5,316 nucleotides of DNA from Rubritepida sp. (GTDB lineage: Bacteria > Pseudomonadota > Alphaproteobacteria > Acetobacterales > Acetobacteraceae). The position numbers and the translations under genes were made by a program. Below the pieces are notes generated by a model. That model was not told where the DNA came from and did not search any database. It worked only from the letters and a program-made list of their open reading frames with translations. Below, piece by piece: positions 1 to 5,316 of the stretch. Position 1 is the first letter of the stretch; each line of letters opens with the position of its first letter. The stretch is taken from NCBI GenBank assembly GCA_022843345.1, contig JALHNW010000163.1, positions 1 to 5,316 on the forward strand, read 5' to 3'.

Positions 1-81
1 GGGGCGCGGCGCCTGCCGGACGGGCAGCTGCGCGCGGGCGCCAACCCGCGCGGCATGCAGGGCTACGCGGTAGGCCGCTAG
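1..81 (+). CDS. C-terminal end of a plus-strand protein, possibly gamma-glutamyltransferase family (partial)
   Basis: The last 26 codons and a TAG stop of a gene that begins left of the window. Reading from base 1, 25 of 26 sense codons end in G or C, the third-position signature of the other genes here, so this is very probably real coding sequence. The tail contains ANPRGMQGYAVGR. From memory this resembles the C-terminal ends of some gamma-glutamyltransferase-family (Ntn-hydrolase) proteins, which often finish with a small-residue/NPR...GYA(V/A)GR-type motif. No catalytic region is present, so the family assignment is tentative. The gene converges on the minus-strand membrane-protein gene, and the two stop codons overlap within a CTAG at 78-81, leaving no space for a terminator between them. 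Confidence 0.5.
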   Translation, partial: GARRLPDGQLRAGANPRGMQGYAVGR

Positions 82-446
82 ACGCGCAGCATGTCGGGCG
101 GCGCGTCATCCGTCGCCGCGCGGGTGAACAGCCCGGCCAGCAGGGACAGCGCGCCGAAGCCGAACAGCGGCAGCGCGTCCCGCCCCACGATGCCCAGCAT
201 GAAGGGCGCGCTGACCAGCGCCAGGCCGGCCAGCACGTCCAGCCCCAGGTGGATGTTCATCGGCATCACCCGCCAGATGCCCAGCTCGTACTTCGTCAGC
301 GCCGCGTAGAGGATCGCCCCCGCCCCCATCAGCCACAGCAGCAGCGCGGGCGCGCCGTGCAGGCCCATCAGGAATGGCGTGGCCAGCATGCCGATGCCGG
401 CCAGGTAGTCGAGGACGCCGTGCAGGCGGGTGGGAAGGAAGCGCAT
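78..446 (-). CDS. Small four-helix membrane protein, SPW-repeat type
   Basis: A 122-residue hydrophobic protein with four predicted membrane segments at about residues 10-29, 33-50, 66-86 and 90-108, and a short polar C-terminal tail (TDDAPPD). It has no cleavable signal peptide; the start MRFLPTRLHG is short and basic, suggesting a cytoplasmic N-terminus. The two halves are homologous: HGVLDYLAGIG..ATPFLMGLHG (residues 9-31) matches HLGLDVLAGLA..SAPFMLGIVG (66-88), with H, L, D, LAG and PF shared. This resembles the SPW-repeat family (PF03779-like), whose function is unknown. I chose the ATG at 446 because the reading frame upstream of it is only the antisense of the GFA gene and has no membrane-protein character. 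The start lies 19 bases after the GFA stop. The only GAGG upstream is about 17 bases away, so translation may depend on reinitiation after the GFA gene. It is the last gene of the minus-strand unit. Confidence 0.85.
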   Translation of the reverse strand: MRFLPTRLHGVLDYLAGIGMLATPFLMGLHGAPALLLWLMGAGAILYAALTKYELGIWRVMPMNIHLGLDVLAGLALVSAPFMLGIVGRDALPLFGFGALSLLAGLFTRAATDDAPPDMLRV

Positions 447-465
447 GGCCCCGGAACGCGCGGCC

Positions 466-858
466 TCACGCCCCGTTGCGGTCCCTCGCGTGGTGTTCGC
501 GCAAGGTGGGCAGGTCCAGCCAGGATTCGCGGCGGACGGTCCAGAGTTCGTAGGTGGGCGGGAACAGGTCGGGCTCGTCGAAGCCGCCATGGTACAGCTC
601 GATGCCGCCCTCATCCTCGCCGAACACGTGGCTGCCGCAGGCGGGGCAGAAGGCGCGGGCGTAGCCCGGCTTGCTGTGCAGCCGCCGCGCCCCGCCGGTG
701 ACCGCCACCTGCGCGCGGTCGAACACCGCGAAGCTCATGAAGGGCGCGCCGTGCAGCTTGCGGCAGTCCAGGCAGTGGCACACGCCCACGCGCTTCGGCT
801 CGCCCTGCACCGCGAAGCGCAGCGCCCCGCAGAAGCAGCCTCCTGTGCGCGCCGTCAC
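466..858 (-). CDS. GFA-family zinc protein (CENP-V/GFA domain, DUF636)
   Basis: A 130-residue protein spanning one complete GFA domain. All seven cysteines expected to bind two zinc ions are present: CxC (C8, C10), CxCxxC (C27, C29, C32) and CxxC (C71, C74), in the motifs GGCFCGALRF, CHCLDCRK and FCPACGSHVF. The C-terminal part has the usual aromatic WTVRRESWLDLP segment. The founding member, Gfa of Paracoccus, was reported to speed formation of S-hydroxymethylglutathione from formaldehyde and glutathione. Most relatives are uncharacterised, so the substrate here is unknown and cytosolic location is assumed. The start is the GTG at 858: it overlaps the mfd stop as GTGA, places the first CxC at residue 8 as in relatives, and has a GAGG at 869-872, ten bases upstream. 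The longer reading frame upstream is out-of-frame mfd sequence. The overlap indicates co-transcription and probably translational coupling with mfd. Confidence 0.92.
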   Translation of the reverse strand: MTARTGGCFCGALRFAVQGEPKRVGVCHCLDCRKLHGAPFMSFAVFDRAQVAVTGGARRLHSKPGYARAFCPACGSHVFGEDEGGIELYHGGFDEPDLFPPTYELWTVRRESWLDLPTLREHHARDRNGA

Positions 859-3800
859 GCCGCCACCGCCTCGGCGCGGGCCAGCTTGGCGAGGTTGGTC
901 ACCAGGCCGCGCGCCGCCTTGACCCGCTGGTCGAAGGGCATCTCGCGCAGCAGGGCCACCTTGCCGTCGGGGCGCAGCTGCACCAAGCCCTTCTGCCGCG
1001 CGGCCCATTCCACCAGCCCCACCGCGTTCTCGAACCGTCCCTGCCGGAAGGTGACGACGATGCCCTTGGGCCCGGCATCCACCTTCTCGACGTTGGCTTC
1101 CTTGCAGCGCAGCTTAATGGCGACGACGGCCAGCAGGTTCTCCACCTCCGGCGGCAGCGGGCCGAAGCGGTCCACCAGCTCGGCGCCCATGGCGTCCACC
1201 TCGCGCTCGCTCTCCAGCGCGCCGATGCGGCGATAGAGGCCCAGGCGCACCGGCAGCTCGGCCACGTAAGGCTCGGGGATCAGCACGGCGAGGCCGAGGT
1301 TGATCTGCGGCATCCAGGCGCCGTCGCCCGGGTCCTTCTTGCGCGAGCCGGCGCGGAGGTCGGCCACCGCCTCCTCCAGCATCTCCTGGTACAGCTCGAT
1401 CCCCACCTCGCGGATCTGGCCCGACTGCTCCTCGCCCAGCAGGTTGCCGGCGCCGCGGATGTCCAGGTCGTGGCTGGCCAGGGTGAAGCCGGCGCCGAGG
1501 TTGTCCAGCGTCTGCATCACCTCCAGCCGCTTCTGCGAGGTGGGCGAGAGGCGGTGGTGCGCCGGCCAGGTGAGGTAGGCGTAGCCCCGCTGCTTGCCGC
1601 GCCCGACGCGGCCGCGCAGCTGGTAGAGCTGGCCCAGCCCGAACATGTCGGCGCGGTGGATGATGAGCGTGTTCACCGCCGGCATGTCCAGGCCGGATTC
1701 CACGATGTTCGTCGCCAGCAGGATGTCGTGCTTGCCGTCGCCGAACTCGGTCATCACCGTCTCCAGCTCGGTGGCCGAGAGGCGGCCATGCGCCTGGATC
1801 ATCCGCGCCTCGGGCGCGATCTCCTTCATGCGCTCGGCCATCTTCGCCATGTCCTCGATGCGCGGCACCACGCAGAAGATCTGCCCGCCGCGGAAGCGCT
1901 CGCGCTGGATGGCCTCGCGCAGCACCAGCGGGTCCCAGGGCATGATGAAGGTGCGGACGGCCAGGCGATCCACCGGCGGGGTCGCCATCACGCTCATCTC
2001 GCGCACGCCGGAAAGCGCCAGCTGCAAGGTGCGCGGGATGGGCGTCGCCGTCAGCGTCAGCACGTGCACCCCCGCCTCCAGCTCCTTCAGGCGCTCCTTG
2101 TGCTTCACGCCGAAATGCTGCTCCTCGTCCACGATGACGAGGCCGAGGTCGCTGAACTCGATGCCCTTGCCCAGCAGCGCGTGGGTGCCGACGACGATGT
2201 CCACCTCGCCCTTCGCCACCGCCTCCCTCACCAGCTTCTGCTCCTTCGGGCTCACCATGCGCGAGAGCTGGGCGATGCGGACCGGCAGCCCCTCGAAGCG
2301 GGCGGAAAAGATGCGGTGGTGCTGGCGGGCCAGCAGCGTGGTCGGCACCACCACCGCCACCTGGGAGCCCGCCATCGCCACGGTGAAGGCCGCGCGCAGC
2401 GCCACCTCCGTCTTGCCGAAGCCCACGTCGCCGCAGATCAGCCGGTCCATCGGGCGGCCGGCGGCCAGGTCCTCCAGCACGTCGGCGATGGCGCGGGACT
2501 GGTCCTCCGTCTCCACGTAGGGGAAGCGGGCGCAGAACTCCTCCCACGCGCCCTCGGGCGGGGCGATGATGGCGGATTCGCGCGTCTTGCGCTCGGCGGC
2601 GATCTTGATGAGGCCGGCGGCCATGTCGGCGATGCGCTGCTTGGCCTTGGCCTTGCGCGCCTGCCAGGAGGCGCCGCCCAGCTTGTCCAGCGCCACGCCC
2701 GCCGTCTCGGTGCCGAAGCGCGACAGCACCTCGATGTTCTCCACCGGCACGTAGAGGCGCGCCTGCCCGTCATATGTGAGCTTCAGGCAGTCATGCGGGG
2801 CGCCGCCGGCCTGCACCGTCTCCAGCCCCTCGTAGCGGCCGATGCCGTGCTCGGCATGCACCAGCAGGTCGCCCACCTCGATCTGCGTTGCATCCGCGAT
2901 GAACTGGTCGGCGCGCTTGCGCTTGCGGGGCGGGCGGGCGATGCGCTCGCCCAGCAGGTCCTGCTCGGCGGTGACGGACAGGCCCTGGCCGATGAAGCCG
3001 CGCTCCAGCCCCAGCACCGCCACGCCCACGGTTCCGGCCGCCAGGGATTGCGCCTTGTAGCCATCCTCCACCACCTCGGCCGCCACGCGGTTCTCGCGCA
3101 GCAGCGTCAGCAGGCGTTCGCGCGAACCGCGCGTCCAGGCCACCAGCAGCGGGCGGCGGCCGCGCCCCATCTCGGATTCGGCATGCGCGGCGTAGGCATG
3201 GAACACGTTCTCGCCGGCCTGCCGCGCCTCGGCGAAGGTGCGGCCCGCGCGCCCGCCGGCATCCACGCCCGGCGCGCCGTCCGGCTTGTGGAAGGGCGAG
3301 AAGCGCAGCAGCGGCCCGCCCGCCAGCATCGCGTCCCAACCCTTGCGGTCGAGGTACAGGCGGCCGGGCGGCACCGGGCGGTAGGGCACCTCGCCCTCGG
3401 TGATGCGGGCCGGGATGCGTCGCGCCTCGTAGTGGTCGGAAATCATCTCCAGCCGCGCCGCCAGCGCGTCCTCCGCCTGGTGGTCCAGGCTGGCGGAGGC
3501 GCCGGGCAGGTAGTCCAGCAGCGTCTCCATGGCCGGATGGAACAGCGCGGCCCAGTGCTCCATCCCCGGGTGGCGGCGCCCGGCGCTGACGCTGACGTAG
3601 AGCGGGTCCTCGGCGGCGGCGTTGGTGAACAGCTCGCGGTAGCCGGTGCGGAAGCGCTCGACGCTGGCGGGGTCGAGGAAGACCTCGCCCACCGGGCGCA
3701 GCACCAGCCGGTCGAGATGCTCGCGCGAGCGCTGGGTCTCGGTGTCCAGGCGGCGGATGCTTTCCACCTCGTCGCCGAAGAAGTCCAGGCGCAGCGGGTC

Positions 3801-4304
3801 GGCGCTGCCCGACGGGAACAGGTCCAGGATGCCGCCGCGCACGGCGTATTCGCCCGGCTCCATCACCGTCCCCGTGCGGCCGTAGCCGTTGGATTCGAGG
3901 AACCCCACCACGGATTCGAGCGAGGCGATGCCGCCCTTGCGCAGCGACAGCGCGGCCCCCTGGAAGGCGCTGCGCGGCGGGACCCGCTGCACCAGGGCGT
4001 TCACCGTGGTGAGCACGATGCGCGGGCGCGTCGGCGGCTCGGTCAACTCGGCCAGCGTCGCCACGCGCTCGGCCACCAGCTCGGGATTGGGCGAGACGCG
4101 GTCGTAGGGCAGCACGTCCCAGGCGGGGAAGCGCAGCAGCTCCGCCTCGGGCATGAAGAAGGCCAGCGCCTCGGCCAGCCGGGCCATGCGCGCGTCATCG
4201 CGGCATACATGGAGGATGGGGGCCTGGGTCTCGGCGCGGCGGGCGCGCAGCAGCAGCGCGTCGAAGCCCTCGGGGGCGCCGAAGACGTCGAGCGCGGCCG
4301 TCAA
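855..4304 (-). CDS. mfd: Transcription-repair coupling factor Mfd
   Basis: A 1149-residue protein, the normal length for Mfd (E. coli 1148). Mfd is an ATP-driven DNA translocase that pushes RNA polymerase stalled at a lesion off the template and recruits UvrA to start nucleotide excision repair. Domains in order: a UvrB-like UvrA-binding module (about 1-330, with YAVRGGILDLFPSG at 153-166 and DFFGDEVESIR at 174-184); a CarD-like RNA-polymerase-interaction domain (about 475-545, LVHAEHGIGRYEG); an SF2 helicase core with Walker A GDVGFGKT (625-632), DEEQ (726-729), TATPIPRTL (752-760), ATNIVESGLD (864-873) and QLRGRVGR (895-902); a RecG-like TRG region (about 924-965, with ASHDLDIRGAGNLLG at 943-957); and the C-terminal regulatory TRCF domain (about 1000-1095). 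All motifs are intact with no frameshift. The start is a TTG at 4304 whose second and third bases lie in the sdhE stop codon (TTGA), with no nearby in-frame ATG or GTG and no clear ribosome binding site, suggesting coupled translation from sdhE. Confidence 0.98.
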   Translation of the reverse strand: MTAALDVFGAPEGFDALLLRARRAETQAPILHVCRDDARMARLAEALAFFMPEAELLRFPAWDVLPYDRVSPNPELVAERVATLAELTEPPTRPRIVLTTVNALVQRVPPRSAFQGAALSLRKGGIASLESVVGFLESNGYGRTGTVMEPGEYAVRGGILDLFPSGSADPLRLDFFGDEVESIRRLDTETQRSREHLDRLVLRPVGEVFLDPASVERFRTGYRELFTNAAAEDPLYVSVSAGRRHPGMEHWAALFHPAMETLLDYLPGASASLDHQAEDALAARLEMISDHYEARRIPARITEGEVPYRPVPPGRLYLDRKGWDAMLAGGPLLRFSPFHKPDGAPGVDAGGRAGRTFAEARQAGENVFHAYAAHAESEMGRGRRPLLVAWTRGSRERLLTLLRENRVAAEVVEDGYKAQSLAAGTVGVAVLGLERGFIGQGLSVTAEQDLLGERIARPPRKRKRADQFIADATQIEVGDLLVHAEHGIGRYEGLETVQAGGAPHDCLKLTYDGQARLYVPVENIEVLSRFGTETAGVALDKLGGASWQARKAKAKQRIADMAAGLIKIAAERKTRESAIIAPPEGAWEEFCARFPYVETEDQSRAIADVLEDLAAGRPMDRLICGDVGFGKTEVALRAAFTVAMAGSQVAVVVPTTLLARQHHRIFSARFEGLPVRIAQLSRMVSPKEQKLVREAVAKGEVDIVVGTHALLGKGIEFSDLGLVIVDEEQHFGVKHKERLKELEAGVHVLTLTATPIPRTLQLALSGVREMSVMATPPVDRLAVRTFIMPWDPLVLREAIQRERFRGGQIFCVVPRIEDMAKMAERMKEIAPEARMIQAHGRLSATELETVMTEFGDGKHDILLATNIVESGLDMPAVNTLIIHRADMFGLGQLYQLRGRVGRGKQRGYAYLTWPAHHRLSPTSQKRLEVMQTLDNLGAGFTLASHDLDIRGAGNLLGEEQSGQIREVGIELYQEMLEEAVADLRAGSRKKDPGDGAWMPQINLGLAVLIPEPYVAELPVRLGLYRRIGALESEREVDAMGAELVDRFGPLPPEVENLLAVVAIKLRCKEANVEKVDAGPKGIVVTFRQGRFENAVGLVEWAARQKGLVQLRPDGKVALLREMPFDQRVKAARGLVTNLAKLARAEAVAA

Positions 4305-4591
4305 GCCGTGCGCCCCGCGCCCGGGGCCCGCATCTCGGCCACGATTCGCGCCAGCAGCGGGCCTTCCGCCCAGGCCGGCACGGGGCGGCGCCCGCTCAGC
4401 CAGTCCGTGAGGTCAACATCGGGCATCTCCAGGATCGCCTCCAGCTCGTCCAGCTCCAACGCATCCAGCGCGGGCAGGTGGCGGCGCACGAAGCCGCCCA
4501 GCATCAGGTCGCATTCCTTGGTGCCGCGATGCAGGGCGCGGAACAGCAGGCGGCGGTGGCGGGGGGTGAGGTCATCGGTCACGGGTGCCAT
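4301..4591 (-). CDS. sdhE: FAD assembly factor SdhE (succinate dehydrogenase assembly factor 2)
   Basis: A 96-residue protein of the SdhE/YgfY/SDHAF2 family, small cytosolic five-helix proteins that assist covalent attachment of FAD to the SdhA flavoprotein subunit of complex II. The core RHRRLLFRALHRGTKECDLM carries the conserved RGxxE motif (R22, G23, E26), the region tied to flavinylation. It is followed by LGGFVRRHLP, LDALELDELEAIL and the conserved PDVDLTDWLSG (57-67). The alphaproteobacterial version usually extends by a short tail, as here. I place the start at the ATG at 4591, giving MAPVTDD. The frame is open much further upstream, but only as the codon-aligned antisense of recG. A GTG at 4582 (VTDDLTPRH) is a serious alternative, since a possible -10 box overlaps the ATG and no ribosome binding site is evident before either start. 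It is the first gene of the minus-strand unit and overlaps mfd by four bases. No sdhA is in the window. Confidence 0.95.
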   Translation of the reverse strand: MAPVTDDLTPRHRRLLFRALHRGTKECDLMLGGFVRRHLPALDALELDELEAILEMPDVDLTDWLSGRRPVPAWAEGPLLARIVAEMRAPGAGRTA

Positions 4592-4617
4592 ATAGGGCGG
4601 GTGAACGCCCCCGTCAG
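4589..4617 (-). promoter_or_regulatory. Candidate sigma-70-type promoter for sdhE-mfd (weak)
   Basis: On the minus strand CTGACG (4617-4612) and TATATG (4594-4589) are separated by 17 bases, each matching four of six positions of the TTGACA and TATAAT consensus. The last base of the -10 box, normally a well-conserved T, is G. The -10 box contains the sdhE ATG at 4591. If used, transcription would begin near 4582, at or beside the alternative GTG codon. The site lies over the recG start region because the intergenic gap is only 9 bases. Hits of this quality can occur by chance, so this is a suggestion only. Confidence 0.2.
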
Positions 4618-5316
4618 CCTGGAACCGCTCTTCGCGCCCATCGCCACCCTGCCCGGCGCAGGCCCCAAGCGCGCCGCCCTGCTGGAGAAGGCGGCCGGCG
4701 GCGGGCGCGTGCTGGACCTGCTGTTCCACCTGCCCGACCGCATCGCCGAGCGGCGGCGGATCGCCCACCCCTCCCAGGCCCCGGCGGAGGCCGACGCCAT
4801 CCTCTGCGTCACGCCGACATCCATCCGGGCGGCGAAGTCCCGCCTCACCAACCGCCGCTACGTGGAGGTCCGCACGGCGGAATCGGTGACCATCCGCATC
4901 CTCAACGGCTGGCTGGCCACGGTGGAGCGGCAGTTCCCCCTGGCCGAGCCGCGCTGGGTTTCCGGCCGCGTGAAGGGGGAGGGCGAGGGCTGGTCCATGG
5001 CCAACCCCGACGTGGCGCGCGACCCCGCCGACCTGCCGGCGCTGGAGCCCATCCACCGCCTCACGGAATCGCTGCAACGCCCGGTGATGGCCGCGGCCAT
5101 CCGCAACGCCCTGGCCCTGCTGCCCCCATCCCTGCCCGAATGGGCCGACGCCCCCCTGCTGGCGCGCGAGGCCTGGCCTACCTTCACCGACGCCCTTCGC
5201 GCCCTGCATGCCCCCGCCACGCCCCCCGGCCCCGCCCCACGCGAGCGCCTGGCCTATGACGAGGCCTTCGCCGGCCAGGTGGCGCTCGGCCTGCTGCGCC
5301 GGCGCCACCGCACCTC
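4601..5316 (+). CDS. recG: ATP-dependent DNA helicase RecG, N-terminal part (cut by window edge)
   Basis: The frame is open from the GTG at 4601 to the right edge, 238 codons, about a third of a usual RecG (roughly 690-700 residues). RecG is a double-stranded DNA translocase that regresses stalled replication forks and moves Holliday junctions. Visible features are the helix-hairpin-helix-like LPGAGPKRAALLEK (17-30), DLLFHLPDR (39-47), the OB-fold wedge region ending in EPRWVSGRVKGEG (116-128), LEPIHRLTESL (148-158), PEWADAPLLAREAWPTFTDA (179-198) and the conserved RERLAYDEAFAGQ (214-226) just before the helicase core. The Walker A and later motifs lie beyond the window. GTG 4601 fits the family N-terminus; the only upstream Shine-Dalgarno-like stretch, AGGG at 4594-4597, is just three bases from it. 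The gene diverges from sdhE with nine bases between start codons, so its promoter must be inside sdhE; I could not identify one. Confidence 0.95.
   Translation, partial: MNAPVSLEPLFAPIATLPGAGPKRAALLEKAAGGGRVLDLLFHLPDRIAERRRIAHPSQAPAEADAILCVTPTSIRAAKSRLTNRRYVEVRTAESVTIRILNGWLATVERQFPLAEPRWVSGRVKGEGEGWSMANPDVARDPADLPALEPIHRLTESLQRPVMAAAIRNALALLPPSLPEWADAPLLAREAWPTFTDALRALHAPATPPGPAPRERLAYDEAFAGQVALGLLRRRHRT

Noticed and set aside
67..78. A GCGG-TAGG-CCGC hairpin as a terminator between the convergent genes.
   Set aside because: The stem is only four base pairs, lies inside the plus-strand coding tail, and has no T-tract on either side. Such short stems are expected by chance at this GC content.
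430..1236. A plus-strand 268-codon open frame over the GFA gene and the end of mfd.
   Set aside because: It is codon-aligned antisense to the GFA gene and then antisense to mfd, with a low-complexity composition; both minus-strand genes are clearly real.
1470..4595. A very long plus-strand open frame (1041 codons) antisense to mfd.
   Set aside because: It is codon-aligned with mfd, so a stop could arise only where mfd uses TTA, CTA or TCA codons, which are rare at this GC content. The translation is rich in His, Arg, Ala, Gln and Gly with no recognisable domain, while mfd on the other strand has every family motif.
4591..4596. TATAGG on the plus strand as a -10 box for recG.
   Set aside because: No -35-like sequence lies 16-18 bases upstream, and the predicted transcription start would fall on the GTG start codon itself; the support is too thin to annotate.
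4585..5259. A plus-strand 224-codon open frame overlapping recG.
   Set aside because: It is out of frame with recG, proline- and arginine-rich, and has no family features; the recG frame from 4601 matches RecG throughout.
4592..5308. An N-terminal extension of about 239 codons in frame with sdhE.
   Set aside because: It is the codon-aligned antisense of recG, which stays open for the same composition reason. SdhE proteins are about 90-100 residues, and the family match begins just after the ATG at 4591.

Overview
The window is about 5.3 kb of very GC-rich, tightly packed bacterial chromosome. Codon third positions are almost all G or C. Together with the Mfd, SdhE and RecG sequences and the recG / sdhE-mfd arrangement, this points to an alphaproteobacterium. 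My best guess is Acetobacteraceae, for example a Roseomonas-like organism; that is inference from protein style and composition, not a database match.

Layout from left to right: (1) positions 1-81 hold the last 26 codons of a plus-strand gene, possibly a gamma-glutamyltransferase-family protein. (2) From 4591 down to 78 on the minus strand runs a compact four-gene unit, in transcription order sdhE (FAD assembly factor for succinate dehydrogenase), mfd (transcription-repair coupling factor), a GFA-family zinc protein, and a small four-helix SPW-type membrane protein. (3) From 4601 to the right edge on the plus strand is the N-terminal third of recG, diverging from sdhE.

Almost nothing is non-coding. 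sdhE and mfd overlap by four bases (TTGA), mfd and the GFA gene overlap by four bases (GTGA), and the GFA gene and the membrane-protein gene are 19 bases apart. The minus unit and the plus-strand gene on the left share a CTAG in which both strands terminate. The sdhE and recG start codons are separated by only 9 bases, so each promoter must lie in or over the neighbouring gene. No stretch over 300 bases lacks a gene, and I see no RNA gene, mobile element, CRISPR array or convincing terminator.

Functionally the core is DNA maintenance. Mfd clears RNA polymerase stalled at lesions and recruits UvrA. RecG, a related translocase, remodels stalled replication forks. SdhE serves respiration and appears to be a positional neighbour. 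The GFA protein may deal with formaldehyde or a related small electrophile, which would fit a genotoxic-stress theme, but its substrate is not shown by the sequence. I did not find an undescribed system here. The noteworthy points are the gene packing, the possible leaderless sdhE start, the internal duplication in the membrane protein and the Mfd-GFA coupling.
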